A stretch of 64,000 nucleotides of DNA from Armatimonadota bacterium. GTDB lineage: Bacteria > Armatimonadota > Fimbriimonadia > Fimbriimonadales > ATM1. The position numbers were made by a program, and so were the translations under genes. The notes under the pieces were generated by a model. It did not search any database. It was not told the DNA's origin and saw nothing but the letters and a program-made list of their open reading frames with translations. How positions within the stretch are numbered: position 1 is the stretch's first letter; each line of letters opens with the position of its first letter. The DNA is taken from assembly GCA_003577165.1 (NCBI GenBank), contig QEUM01000013.1:1-64000 (forward strand). Direction: 5' to 3'. Of the stretch, positions 44,321 to 53,159 are shown piece after piece.

Positions 44321-44388
44321 GAGTCGAACGCTGTTTGCCCCAGGGACGAATCGAACCACAGCGACCTAAGGAGCTTCCGGATTCGAGG

Positions 44389-44447
44389 GGGGTTGCACGG
44401 GTGCACGGTGCACGCTCCGCGCGTGGGAAAGCGTGCAGGTTCGGGGT
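44389..44447. repeat. 59-nt direct repeat, copy 2
   Basis: Second copy, 127 bases downstream of the first in the same orientation, with a single difference (GCGAGT versus GCGCGT). Confidence 0.85.
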
Positions 44448-44610
44448 CCTGATTTGGTGCTCGGTGGCCTTGTGTTATGGGCATGCGTCGGGGATCCGTT
44501 TGGACATGTTCGGGACACACCTGTTAGGGACAGGAGGTCGGGGGAAGTCAATCGGGTTGCCTCGGTGAGGGCGCCGTGGGATGGATGGGGCGTGCAGGTT
44601 CGGCGAGGCC

Positions 44611-44647
44611 TTGCACGGGCGCGCTTCGCTTACCCGTGCCACCCGTG
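44611..44647. repeat. REP-like palindrome, outlying copy
   Basis: Core GCACGGG (44613-44619) paired with CCCGTGC (44633-44639), with the loop CGCGCTTCGCTTA, followed by CACCCG. The same core and loop recur at 54600 and 56213, about 10 kb away. Confidence 0.8.
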
Positions 44648-44655
44648 CACACACA

Positions 44656-44680
44656 CTCCGCGGCAAGCCGTGGAGGGATA
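44656..44680. repeat. Short hairpin followed by GGATA, copy 1
   Basis: CTCCGCGGC-AA-GCCGTGGAG then GGATA. A close relative lies at 53876-53901 (TCCACGGC-GG-GCCGTGGA then GGGATAA). This may be a second small palindrome family. Confidence 0.5.
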
Positions 44681-44685
44681 GGATG

Positions 44686-45450
44686 TTATCGCTTCCTGCG
44701 CATCGCCAGGAGCGTGAATCCGCAGGCCAGCGCGACGATCGTCGCATGTTCCGGAACCGCACTGCCATGAATCACGAAGGGCATGTCCTGCGGGGCGGCG
44801 GCGAGGCCCGTGTCGAAGGCGGGGTTCCAACCGGGCATCGTGAAGTGGCGAGCGTTGCTTCCGGGCTTGTTTCGCAAGCCGAGCAAGGTCACGGGCGGTT
44901 GGAAGGGTCCCACGCCGAGCGTGCCGCCCATCTGCCACGCCACCCAGTAGGTACCGGGGCCGAGAACCCAGCCGAGCGTTCGCGATCGCACGCGCATCAC
45001 GGGGCGGTTGTTCGCGGTCTCGTTCCCCTCGATCGAGCGATAGATGCCGGAGAATGAAGCGCTTCCGAACACGTTCGTGCTCGTGTTGCCGAGTGAGGGC
45101 GTCCCGAACGGCGGGCCCACCGGCTCCGCATCGAAGATGACGATTCTCAGGTCGTTGATCGTCGGCTCGACGCCGGAGCCTGTCTGGTATCCGAGGAAGT
45201 CCATGCTCTCGATCGTCCACACCTCGCCTGCGCCGACCGTGAAATCATCGGCGACCCAATTGTTCGCAGGGACGTGACATGAGAATCCATAAGTGTTCAG
45301 CCCGAGGCTGGACTGCAGAACGCTTGCGTCCGCCCCGCCGAAGCCACCTCCGGGGTGGGTGACGATTCCGCCGTTGTCATACAAGATCGCGCCGGACGCG
45401 TCGAATGCAGCGGCCGCGAAAGCGGCAACGAAAAGAGCCCGATGTCTCAC
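44686..45450 (-). CDS. PEP-CTERM-like secreted protein
   Basis: From GTG 45450, with GGGAGG upstream, the product has 254 residues. Signal peptide (RALFVAAFAAAAFDASG), a beta-rich mature domain (WVADDFTVGAGEVWTIESM, GTYWVAWQMGGTLG), and a C-terminal VPEHATIVALACGFTLLAMRRKR-type sorting tail. It has the layout of a PEP-CTERM signal (motif, helix, Arg cluster), but His replaces the second Pro. Such tails are processed by exosortase/archaeosortase systems. No exosortase gene is in the window. Confidence 0.8.
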   Translation of the reverse strand: MRHRALFVAAFAAAAFDASGAILYDNGGIVTHPGGGFGGADASVLQSSLGLNTYGFSCHVPANNWVADDFTVGAGEVWTIESMDFLGYQTGSGVEPTINDLRIVIFDAEPVGPPFGTPSLGNTSTNVFGSASFSGIYRSIEGNETANNRPVMRVRSRTLGWVLGPGTYWVAWQMGGTLGVGPFQPPVTLLGLRNKPGSNARHFTMPGWNPAFDTGLAAAPQDMPFVIHGSAVPEHATIVALACGFTLLAMRRKR

Positions 45451-45625
45451 TACCGAATTCCTCCCATTTTCGCAGATGCAAACCCCGTCGCCCGATGGGA
45501 CGAGCGCGCAGGCTTCCACGGTGGTGGCGAACCGCGGGCTCCCCTCGCGACGGGCTTGCCTGTTGGTCTGACTTCGTTTCCGGCGAGTCGGTTCCCGGAC
45601 TCCGCCAGCGCGCCAGGCGCGAAGG

Positions 45626-45751
45626 CGGATGAGGGACGGATTTGCTGGAACGGTTGGCGGGTATCGGGAAATGACTGGCGAGAATTGCTGAACGATTCCC
45701 GGGGGTCGGGGAATGGCCGGCGGGTTTGGCGGGACGGTTGGCGCGAGGCGG
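45626..45751. repeat. Degenerate 21-nt repeat array, relative of minisatellite A
   Basis: Five well-aligned units with starts at 45647, 45668, 45689, 45710 and 45731, all exactly 21 bases apart, sharing GGAACGGTTGGCGGG (variants GGAATGGCCGGCGGG and GGGACGGTTGGCGCG). The core matches minisatellite A (GAACGGCTGGCGGAA) 20 kb away. It lies between the PEP-CTERM gene's 5' end and the HEPN gene's 3' end. Confidence 0.7.
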
Positions 45752-45795
45752 GGGGAGGATCGGCGCCCGGGAATTCTCGATTCGCAGCCAATGCT

Positions 45796-47004
45796 TCAGC
45801 GTTCTTGGCTGCGTTTTGCCACGAGCGGGAAACCTAAGGGAATCTCGGGGGGGAAAAGGATGGCCAGCGTTCGCGTTTCGTCATGGATTGCCGGATTCGA
45901 TTCCGCCATCATGACTTTGACATCGCGACGAACGGTGTGATCAAGTCTGCTCAACACATAGTCTATGAATGCTCGGGCTTCGGCGACTCTGCGAAGGACG
46001 TCCTCAACGGTGATGCCCTTTGATTGACCCAGCACCAAACGCTCGATTAGATTCTTCTGATCCTTGAACAGAGGGATCTCGTGGTTGGTAGATCCGAACG
46101 ACACTTGATCCAGGAAAACCTGATCGAACGCCAGCCTTTTGGGGTCAGTATTTCCATGGAGAAGGTCGTTCCGATCATTCATAAGAGTCAGGAAGGCTTT
46201 CACTTCCGGGGCCTTATCGCTAACGGGTTCGACAAAACCACGACACTTTAACCAAAGCTCCGAGATCCTTATATCGATTGGCAGCCGAAGGGTCGCCTCG
46301 TAAAGTCTGGAATTGCCCTTCACCTCCGGCTTTCCGAGAAGGAAGAACAACATATTAACAAAGGACTCAGCCCAAACAGGCACGAGAGCCTGCAAGGTGA
46401 AGCTCCACGCTCTGATCTCGACAAACCGAGCAAGGAAGCCTTTCATTTCTTCATATAGTCTCTCAGGCTCGCCTTGCTCTGCTATGCTCGGCATCTTCGG
46501 CAAGTTCCCTGAAGGAAGCTCACCCAACCGACGCTCCGCGAGTTCGACAATCTGCCGCAGTCGGGCAAAAGGGTTCACGAACACGGTATAGCGTCGCAGG
46601 TTCCTCCTGACCTCACCTATGGCCTTTCCGTAGCGCTGGTAGTCGCCTTTCAAAGAAGAGACCAGAATCTGCCAGTCCTCGGGCCGAGCTTTGCCCTCGG
46701 CTTCCACGAGGATCTCCAAACGCTCAACTCGATCAAGGAAATGAATTGCTCGCCCCTTGTACCCGACTGTGTAATGCCACTGAAAGAGGTTATCTGTGCC
46801 CGGAGCTCGTACTGCCATGAAGGAGCCGTTCGGCGGACCGAAGCGAGCCCTTAGATAGCAGTATAGGTCGAGCGGGGACAGTGAGCCATCGTTTTCCCAG
46901 CAATTGTCGAGACATCGCCCAAGCTCAAGCCAGCTCTCCTGAGTCAGCGATTCGTGGCCCTGCCATTGATCAAGGTCCGTGAAGATCGATTTGTCAAATC
47001 GCAT
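45796..47004 (-). CDS. Large hypothetical protein with HEPN-type RNDLLH motif
   Basis: The 402-residue soluble protein has a long alpha-helical body. Near residue 290 it reads [16 protein letters not shown]: the R-x4-H arrangement and RN...HGN context of HEPN domains, many of which are RNases in toxin, abortive infection and anti-phage systems. The rest ([41 protein letters not shown]) is not recognised. Base composition is visibly more AT-rich than in neighbours, suggesting recent transfer. It overlaps the uvrA C-terminal fragment by 11 bases. An associated nucleotidyltransferase (MNT) partner was not found. Confidence 0.6.
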   Translation of the reverse strand: MRFDKSIFTDLDQWQGHESLTQESWLELGRCLDNCWENDGSLSPLDLYCYLRARFGPPNGSFMAVRAPGTDNLFQWHYTVGYKGRAIHFLDRVERLEILVEAEGKARPEDWQILVSSLKGDYQRYGKAIGEVRRNLRRYTVFVNPFARLRQIVELAERRLGELPSGNLPKMPSIAEQGEPERLYEEMKGFLARFVEIRAWSFTLQALVPVWAESFVNMLFFLLGKPEVKGNSRLYEATLRLPIDIRISELWLKCRGFVEPVSDKAPEVKAFLTLMNDRNDLLHGNTDPKRLAFDQVFLDQVSFGSTNHEIPLFKDQKNLIERLVLGQSKGITVEDVLRRVAEARAFIDYVLSRLDHTVRRDVKVMMAESNPAIHDETRTLAILFPPEIPLGFPLVAKRSQER

Positions 47005-47416
47005 GGCTCAGCATCCCTCTCAAATACCTGCTCGTCCAGCTTCTTTCGACCAAAGCCACCTCTTCGCGAGTCGCAATCGCTACGACCTTTCCCCCGCCCT
47101 TGCCTCCCTCGGGCCCTAAGTCAATGACCCAGTCGGCGGTTTTGATGACGTCGAGATTGTGTTCGATGACGATCGTCGTATGCCCCTTGTCCACCAGGCG
47201 GTGGAGGACGCCGAGGAGATTGCGCACGTCCTCGAAGTGCAGGCCGGTCGTCGGCTCGTCCAGGATGGTGACCGTCCGCCCGGTCGAGCGCTTGGAGAGC
47301 TCCTCCGCCAGTCCCGACAAGCCGGGATCTCCGCTGCGCTCCGACTTCACCCTCTGCGCCTCGCCGCCCGAGAGCGTGGTCGCCGGCTGGCCGAGCTTGA
47401 TGTAGCACAGCCCCAT
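46994..47416 (-). pseudogene. uvrA: uvrA fragment 1: C-terminal ATP-binding end
   Basis: About 140 residues match the end of excinuclease subunit Uvr[21 protein letters not shown] (ABC signature), [19 protein letters not shown] (Walker B) and [20 protein letters not shown]. An extra ~11 residues ([11 protein letters not shown]) follow the signature. There is no upstream Walker A; the matching middle part lies 3.4 kb away. Alone it cannot be a DNA-repair ATPase. Confidence 0.88.
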
Positions 47417-47436
47417 GATGAAGGGTCGACGGGACG

Positions 47437-47901
47437 CTACGTGGGCCTGGGACCGACTCGTCCCGCAAGCCTAAGTAAAGAATAAACACCAACGATGATC
47501 GCGAAGCAGAGTACAATGGAGCTGAAGAAGCTAGCAACAATTGCTACGATGTGAGCCCACTTCTTCTGCCCCCATAGTCCAAGAATCACGCTCACAGCAC
47601 CAGCGAGCACGAAGCCAAGAACAGAAGCTACAGCTAAAAGACTTGCAATCATGTCCCGTGACTGGGCTTCCTGGGAAGCGAAGATCCTCTGCAAATCGTT
47701 CGGCCGTTCAGACTGAACCGCAAATGCCGCGATCAAAAAGACGATTCCAATAAGTGCCCATCCCGCGGAGGCGACAATATCGCCTACAAAAACAGACCTG
47801 GGAATAAGTAGAGTTGCGGCGGGGCTTATCGGCACGCCGCAATGAACGCAAAGCACGGCTTTATCATCAATTTCGGCCCCACAGTTACGACAGAATGCCA
47901 T
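47437..47901 (-). CDS. Zinc-ribbon membrane protein
   Basis: The 154-residue protein has an N-terminal zinc ribbon ([20 protein letters not shown], four Cys) followed by about three membrane helices ([59 protein letters not shown]). Family function unknown; often stress or membrane-organisation roles. Its tail (VGPRPT) overlaps the breakpoint of the uvrA fragment, so the end may be altered. It lies inside the uvrA gap. Confidence 0.75.
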   Translation of the reverse strand: MAFCRNCGAEIDDKAVLCVHCGVPISPAATLLIPRSVFVGDIVASAGWALIGIVFLIAAFAVQSERPNDLQRIFASQEAQSRDMIASLLAVASVLGFVLAGAVSVILGLWGQKKWAHIVAIVASFFSSIVLCFAIIVGVYSLLRLAGRVGPRPT

Positions 47902-48091
47902 TTAAATCTTCCTTCACCCCGCAACCTAAGGTGCCCAAGTCACATGACCATCAACCGCTTCTACCATCCGCTCTCCAGTACAAAGAGGCGAGCTGCACGA
48001 CATCGCCAAAAGAAGCAGCGCTGCGATGATCACTCTATTAATGAATTAATGAGAAGTGGAGTCAGTTTCATGGGTCACCTCGGCGTCCGGG

Positions 48092-48967
48092 TCACTTCCG
48101 GAACATTATCCACTCTCGACTCCAGCTTGTTGGCTGCTTGACCTTGATGGGCAAGACCGCCCAGCGGTACCTGCCCTTAGGCAGCTTGGAGATGTCAACG
48201 TCAGCGCTGTTTGTCTTGGTTGAAATGGCAATCGTCAGGCCTTCCCCGCTTGCGATGGGAAGGTCCATCATGTCCGGGAGAATGAGCAAGGCGTAGGCCG
48301 TTGCGTCCGGGACCATTCGCCAAGCAAAGCGCTGCTGGCCCCCGACTAAGACCGCACCGTTGCGGGGCTCAACGACGTTGGGCTCGACGGGGTTCACGGT
48401 TGGCCCGAAGTAAACCGTTGATTCAAAGAGGAATGCGACTCCGCCAAATCCGCTTGTGTTCTCGGATGCCCTCTCAAGGCGAATCATCAGAGACTTCACA
48501 TCGCGAGTATCGAGCAACACTTCTTGCGGCTTCGCATTCGCGCGCACCGTTAGCTCCTTTATCCTCTCGCCGTCCAGCCACATTGTAAGAGTCGCTTCGG
48601 CTCGGGGCGAGGGATCCTCGAGACCAAATGCCAAGGTTGCCGAGAAGCCATCGAATTTGCCGTCAAGGCGAAAGGTCAAGTCAGCGCGCCCATCTTGCGA
48701 AGCGTAGCGACTATCGACGTAGAAGCAATCCGGAAACTGAACCCCACCGACAGCAACCTCGCCTCTTCGGAACTGCCAAAGGCCGGGAACAAGGGGAAGA
48801 TCCTTCGCAGACTGAAAAGACTTCGTCTTGTCAACGGGGGGAGGTTGCTGAATCAGCCCCCTCGGCGGCTCACGCCTCGGGGCAGATGTATCCGAGTCCA
48901 GAGGCGAGCTGAATGCCAGCCCGACGAAAACGGGAGTGCAAATGAGGAAGATATTTAACGTTTTCAT
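48092..48967 (-). CDS. Exported protein with NPCBM-like beta domain
   Basis: The 291-residue product (ATG 48967) has a signal peptide (MKTLNIFLICTPVFVGLAFS). It then has a Pro-rich linker and a beta-sandwich with LTFRLDGKFDGFSATLAFGLEDP and LTMWLDGERIKELTVRA, the wording of NPCBM-type carbohydrate-binding modules. A second beta domain follows (GGQQRFAWRMVPDATAYALLI). Family assignment by feel only. It is divergent from the antiporter gene within the uvrA gap. Confidence 0.55.
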   Translation of the reverse strand: MKTLNIFLICTPVFVGLAFSSPLDSDTSAPRREPPRGLIQQPPPVDKTKSFQSAKDLPLVPGLWQFRRGEVAVGGVQFPDCFYVDSRYASQDGRADLTFRLDGKFDGFSATLAFGLEDPSPRAEATLTMWLDGERIKELTVRANAKPQEVLLDTRDVKSLMIRLERASENTSGFGGVAFLFESTVYFGPTVNPVEPNVVEPRNGAVLVGGQQRFAWRMVPDATAYALLILPDMMDLPIASGEGLTIAISTKTNSADVDISKLPKGRYRWAVLPIKVKQPTSWSREWIMFRK

Positions 48968-49014
48968 TCTATCATCCAACGGCTGGGCGGTGGCGGAGAC
49001 GATCCGATCCAGGT

Positions 49015-50796
49015 TTGGCCCGAACGGGCATACTAGGAAGCATCCCGCACGAAACATCGCTCATCTCCATCATCGCCGCTGGGCTCGGGCTTGCATTCGT
49101 GTTTGGTCTTTTGGCCGCTCGTTTCCGCCTCCCAGCGCTTCTCGGATACCTGATCGCCGGCGTAGTGATCGGGCCGTTTACTCCTGGATTCGTTGCGGAC
49201 GAGGACCTTGCCAAGCAACTGTCGGAGATCGGCGTCACGCTGCTCATGTTCGGGGTGGGCCTGCATTTTTCGATCAGGGACCTGTGGGCGGTTCGGAGGA
49301 TCGCCGTTCCTGGCGCTATCATTCAGATCGCGGCGGCGACCGTGATGGGCGCGACGTTGGGTCGACTATGGGGATGGGAGTGGGCCGCGAGTGTGATCTT
49401 TGGGTTATCGCTTTCGGTCGCCAGCACGGTCGTGATGCTGAGAGCGCTGGGCGAGCGTCGGCAGCTCGAGACGGTGAGCGGCAGCATAGCCGTGGGATGG
49501 CTGGTCGTTGAAGACATCGCGACGGTCGTGGCGCTGGTGGTTCTTCCCGCGCTCTCGGTTTCCTTGGGGGGCAATTCGAATTCAGGCGAGGGCGGCGGGA
49601 GCTTGGCTCTGGACATCGCTCTGACGCTGCTCAAAGTCAGCCTGTTCACGATCGTCATGATGTTTGTCGGAACGCGGGCGGTTCCCCGAGTGCTGGGGCG
49701 AGCGGCGCGGATGCGCTCTCGGGAGCTTTTCACGCTTGGAGTTGTGGCGATTGCGCTCGGGATCGCTTTCGGGGCTTCGGCGCTCTTCGGCGTGACGCCT
49801 GCGCTCGGGGCATTCTTCGCCGGCGTCGTGATCAGCGAGTCGGACCTTTCGCATCAGGCGGGGGCGGAGACGCTTCCTTTGCAAGAGGCGTTCTCGGTGC
49901 TCTTTTTCGTGTCGGTTGGGATGCTCTTCGACCCTCGTGTGCTCGTCGAGAATCCGCTCCACATTCTATTGGCCCTCTTTGTGGTGATGGTCGGTAAGTC
50001 CTTGGCTGCGGCGATCATCGTTCTTCTCTTCCGTTATCCGGTTTCGACTGCCCTGACGATCTCGGCCAGCCTTGCGCAGATCGGCGAGTTTTCGTTCATC
50101 CTGATTGGGCTTGCGAGCCATCTTGGACTTGTGCCCGTCGAGGCGAACAGTATTGTCGTGGGAGTCGCGATTCTCTCGATCTCGCTCAATCCCTTCATCT
50201 TCTCCTCAATCGGTCCCATTGACCGCTGGTTGCGCGCTCGTCCCAAGCTTTTGTCGCGCATCGAAAGGAAGCAGACACCGCTGGAGCCCACTCGAGAGGG
50301 TATCGCCCTTAGGGGACATGTTGTGATGGTTGGCTATGGCAGGGTTGGGGCCGCCATTGGGCGTGCCCTACAAATGAACAACCAGCCGTATGTGGTGGTG
50401 GACCAAGATCGGGAGGTGATTCTGCGGCTGCGGTCGGCGGGAGTTCCGGCGATTTTCGGCGACGCCGCCCGGCCCGGAATCTTGAAACAAACTGGGCTCG
50501 AACATGCTCGCCTTCTGATCGTGGCGACGCCGGACAAAGCTCAAGCGAAGGAGATTCTGGCCTACGGTTGGAAGGTGAATGAAGACATCGAGACGTGTGT
50601 TCGAACGCACAGCTTTTCCGAATCGAGGTTCTTCGAAGAGCTTGGGGTAAGCCGGGTCGTCATGGGCGAGGTGGAGCTTGCGCTGGAAATGAGCGAATAC
50701 GCGCTGGGATCCCTGGGCATCGACGAGTTTCGGGTGGCAGAGACAATTCCAGAACTCCGAGAAGAGCTCTTTCAGAGCGGCCATCAGCCTTCTTGA
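49015..50796 (+). CDS. CPA2 family cation:proton antiporter with TrkA-N domain (YbaL/KefB-like)
   Basis: The 593-residue protein begins at TTG. It has ~12 helices with [57 protein letters not shown] and [18 protein letters not shown], very close to the E. coli YbaL pattern. A C-terminal RCK/TrkA-N domain ([39 protein letters not shown]) binds NAD(H) and gates transport. Function: K+ or Na+/H+ exchange in the inner membrane. It is a housekeeping-type gene lying between two uvrA fragments. Confidence 0.9.
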   Translation: MARTGILGSIPHETSLISIIAAGLGLAFVFGLLAARFRLPALLGYLIAGVVIGPFTPGFVADEDLAKQLSEIGVTLLMFGVGLHFSIRDLWAVRRIAVPGAIIQIAAATVMGATLGRLWGWEWAASVIFGLSLSVASTVVMLRALGERRQLETVSGSIAVGWLVVEDIATVVALVVLPALSVSLGGNSNSGEGGGSLALDIALTLLKVSLFTIVMMFVGTRAVPRVLGRAARMRSRELFTLGVVAIALGIAFGASALFGVTPALGAFFAGVVISESDLSHQAGAETLPLQEAFSVLFFVSVGMLFDPRVLVENPLHILLALFVVMVGKSLAAAIIVLLFRYPVSTALTISASLAQIGEFSFILIGLASHLGLVPVEANSIVVGVAILSISLNPFIFSSIGPIDRWLRARPKLLSRIERKQTPLEPTREGIALRGHVVMVGYGRVGAAIGRALQMNNQPYVVVDQDREVILRLRSAGVPAIFGDAARPGILKQTGLEHARLLIVATPDKAQAKEILAYGWKVNEDIETCVRTHSFSESRFFEELGVSRVVMGEVELALEMSEYALGSLGIDEFRVAETIPELREELFQSGHQPS

Positions 50797-50817
50797 GGCC
50801 ACTCGGACGCAATTCCA

Positions 50818-51245
50818 TGCCGTCGCCCTTGCACGCCTCGCACCGCCCGCCCTTGACGTTGAAGCTGAAGCGGCCGTTCTTATAGCCGCGCATCTTGGCG
50901 TCGGGAGTCATGGCGAAAAGCTCGCGGATCATGTCGAAGGTGCCGGTGTAGGTGGCGGGGTTGCTGCGCGGGGTGCGCCCGATGGGGGACTGGTCGATGT
51001 CGATGACCTTGTCGATGCCCTCGAAGCCCTCGAGCGATTCGTGCGCGGCCCAGGTGGTGCGGGTGCCGTAGACCTCGTACATGAGGCGGGGGAAGAGGGT
51101 GTCCTGGACGAGGGTGGATTTGCCGGAGCCGGAGACGCCTGTGACGCAGGTGAAGAGGCCCCGGGGAATGGCGACGTCGATCTTCCTCAGGTTGTTGCCT
51201 GAGGCGCCGCGAAGGACGATCCAGCCGTTGCCGTTCGAGGCGGAC
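50818..51245 (-). pseudogene. uvrA: uvrA fragment 2: second Walker A and zinc module
   Basis: About 140 residues from ATG 51245: [39 protein letters not shown] (Walker A), [19 protein letters not shown] and [19 protein letters not shown], after which UvrA similarity stops at about 50818. This equals the start of the second half of UvrA. The N-terminal half is absent, and the rest is at 46994-47416. A TATACT box lies just upstream (about 51255), so the stump may still be transcribed. Confidence 0.85.
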
Positions 51246-51320
51246 ATGTGGACAGAAGTATAGCTTAAGTCGCTGTGAGACAGAAAGTCCAGGCTCTGCC
51301 ACTTCATACATAATGCGGCT

Positions 51321-51731
51321 GTGCGCGGGACTGGACAAACTTTGCAGACAAAGCAAATCGGTGACCTGACGGTGACGTTCGACGCTGCGGCGACCACGCG
51401 GCTAGAATGGCGATCCTGCCAGTGTGACGGGTGCGAATTCTATCGGGCTCATGCTTCGGAGAGGTTGTCGCAAGGCTTGCAGGAGCTTCTATCTGAATTC
51501 GGGATCGCGCCCGACAATGCCGCGTACACGACGACCACCGATGAATTCCCCGAACGACGGTTGTTCCGATTCGAGGGCCACTTCGTCGTACAAGGTGAGT
51601 TGAGCGGCGGGCGGGTGGCCTCAGCGTGTGTGAAGGGTACGTCGGGTGGCACGGATGAGCGGCGGGTGGCGTCAGCATGTGTGAAGGTTTCGTCGGGTGG
51701 CACGGATGAGCGACCCACTCGCTGCAGTTGA
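51321..51731 (+). CDS. Orphan protein whose tail is built from REP repeats
   Basis: The 136-residue protein starts at GTG. Residues 1-93 form a small domain with [13 protein letters not shown] and [15 protein letters not shown]; no family is recognised. Residues ~94-136 are two near-identical repeats ([17 protein letters not shown] and [17 protein letters not shown]) encoded by the inverted REP copies at 51602-51712. The original C-terminus was probably replaced when the repeats arrived. It lies immediately upstream of the RAYT gene, same strand. Confidence 0.55.
   Translation: MRGTGQTLQTKQIGDLTVTFDAAATTRLEWRSCQCDGCEFYRAHASERLSQGLQELLSEFGIAPDNAAYTTTTDEFPERRLFRFEGHFVVQGELSGGRVASACVKGTSGGTDERRVASACVKVSSGGTDERPTRCS
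51602..51712. repeat. Two inverted REP-like units upstream of RAYT
   Basis: Two direct units of about 51-54 bases, each ending CGGGTGGCACGGATGAGCG (51643-51661 and 51694-51712). That end is the reverse complement of the REP tail CGCTTACCCGTGCCACCCG found downstream of RAYT, allowing two differences. The transposase gene is thus bracketed by repeats in opposite orientations. Confidence 0.75.
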
Positions 51732-51804
51732 CGGCTAATGCCGCGTCGATCGTCCGCGGCTCTCAGACTAGTCGGACTCGCGACGGCAAGGGTACGCACG
51801 CGCC

Positions 51805-52383
51805 ATGGAGTTGCGAAAGCGAAGGCAGACGTTCAACGAGCCCGGCCACGCTCATGAACTCACCTTCTCCTGCTATCGGAGGCTTCCACTCCTGGCAACA
51901 ACATGTGCGAAAGAAACCTTCTTGAAAGCCCTCGACGAAGCTCGCAAGCGACTGCAATTCGAAGTATGGGCATACGTCGTCATGCGCGAACACGTGCATC
52001 TGCTCATTCATCCCATCCGAAAGGAGCATCGAATCGCGCAGAAACTAATGGCAATCGAGTCTTCGTTTGCTAAACAGTTGTTGACTGAGTTGCGCTCCCG
52101 CGACTCAGAGATGCTAAAGAAGTTGGTAGTCCGGAGTCGCGACGGAAGGCCGGCGTATCGCGTCTGGCAGGCGGGAGGCGGATACGACCGCAACCTGTTT
52201 TCTCCAAAGGCCATCCACGCGTGCATCAACTACATCCACGCGAATCGCGTCCGGTCGGGGCTCTGCGAGTCAGAACTGGATTGGCCGTGGTCGAGCGCGA
52301 GGGCCTACGCGGGCTTGGAGAGCGCCTTGAGACTTGATCCTTGTGAGGTTGTGTTGATGGAATCGGCTCGCAGGCGCGCATGA
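51805..52383 (+). CDS. REP-associated tyrosine transposase (RAYT, Y1 HUH type)
   Basis: The 192-residue protein has the Y1 transposase fold: HELTFSCYRRLPLL at the start, then the HUH metal motif in YVVMREHVHLLIHP (His-Val-His), a helix with LMAIESSFAKQLL, WQAGGGYDRNLFSP, and CINYIHANRVRSGL-WPWSSARAYAG at the end, the wording of RAYT proteins. RAYTs nick single-stranded REP hairpins and spread them. It is flanked by REP-like repeats on both sides. The attacking Tyr could be in YDRNLF or YIHANR; not decided. Confidence 0.92.
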   Translation: MELRKRRQTFNEPGHAHELTFSCYRRLPLLATTCAKETFLKALDEARKRLQFEVWAYVVMREHVHLLIHPIRKEHRIAQKLMAIESSFAKQLLTELRSRDSEMLKKLVVRSRDGRPAYRVWQAGGGYDRNLFSPKAIHACINYIHANRVRSGLCESELDWPWSSARAYAGLESALRLDPCEVVLMESARRRA

Positions 52384-52485
52384 AGCACGGACGAGCGGTA
52401 TGACATCTCGCCTTACACGAACACCGCGGGCCGCTCAACCGTGCCACCCGATTTTTGGGTTCAGACTTCATCCCGGCCACCCGCC

Positions 52486-52560
52486 GACAGCGAGGCGGCT
52501 CAGTGCACGCTCTGGAGAGACTACAATGCCTGTGCACGGGCGCGCTTCGCCCACCCGTCG
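52486..52560. repeat. REP-like repeat, copy R1
   Basis: Begins GACAGCGAGGCGGCTCAG, continues CTGGAGAGACTACAATGCCTG and TGCACGGGCGCGCTTCGC, ending CCCACCCGTCG (arm slightly changed). Shortly before it, at 52441-52450, a loose GTGCCACCCGA end is found. It lies between RAYT and the next orphan gene. Confidence 0.85.
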
Positions 52561-52672
52561 TCGGCCTGCCTCGATGGACGACATCGTATGCATCGGATGA
52601 CGAGCGTAGGATCGAAATGTAGGGGTCGGCAGCGGGGGGTAACGCGTTCGACGCAAAACGCAGTAATGGAAC

Positions 52673-53113
52673 ATGGCGAGTGACGGGCTGAGGGCGACGA
52701 TCTACGCGATGTTGGCTGTCGGCGCGGCCTTCGGCACGGCAGTGCTGATCGGGGGAACGCTCAACTGCATCGAATTGCGGGAAGTCCAGCATCGGGTGGC
52801 CAGGAACGAATGCATATTGGCCGTAGGCAACGCGTTTGCGGCTTACATCGAGCATGCAAACGGCGGACGAGTCGAGGAGGTCTCCATCTGGAGCACAGAG
52901 ATGCGAAAGTACATTGAGGCCCAATACGGCGGAGACGGATGCCCACGTCTGCTCGAGGGGGAACGTATCGCGTTCAGAGTTCCAAACGAAATCATCGGCA
53001 AGAAGCTGAGCGACCTCCCGGCCGAGCAGACGCTTCTTGAAATTACCGGTAGTCGCGCTTGGAGTGCGTTTACTGTCCAACGTACTCTCGTCTCACGACG
53101 TCGCGACCCATAG
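52673..53113 (+). CDS. Orphan membrane-anchored protein, cassette 1
   Basis: The 146-residue protein has an N-terminal helix (TIYAMLAVGAAFGTAVLIGG) and a soluble part with ELREVQHRVARNECILAVGN and a C-terminal LEITGSRAWSAFTVQRTLV. No family recognised. It follows REP copy R1 on the same strand and is one of a series of small unrelated genes. Confidence 0.5.
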   Translation: MASDGLRATIYAMLAVGAAFGTAVLIGGTLNCIELREVQHRVARNECILAVGNAFAAYIEHANGGRVEEVSIWSTEMRKYIEAQYGGDGCPRLLEGERIAFRVPNEIIGKKLSDLPAEQTLLEITGSRAWSAFTVQRTLVSRRRDP

Positions 53114-53159
53114 CGTGACCGATCGAGCTGCGCCGCGTGAGGTAAGTAAGTACTGAGCC

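Larger units (their letters stand above)
44131..44685. other. Repeat-rich intergenic spacer
   Basis: About 555 bases without a credible gene; the open frames here come from the repeats. It contains two copies of a 59-base repeat, a REP-like palindrome and a small GGAGGGATA hairpin, listed separately. Confidence 0.6.

Noticed and set aside
47121-47540. Overlapping minus-strand frame across the uvrA C-terminal fragment
   Set aside because: Arg/Pro-rich shadow of the uvrA frame; no motif.
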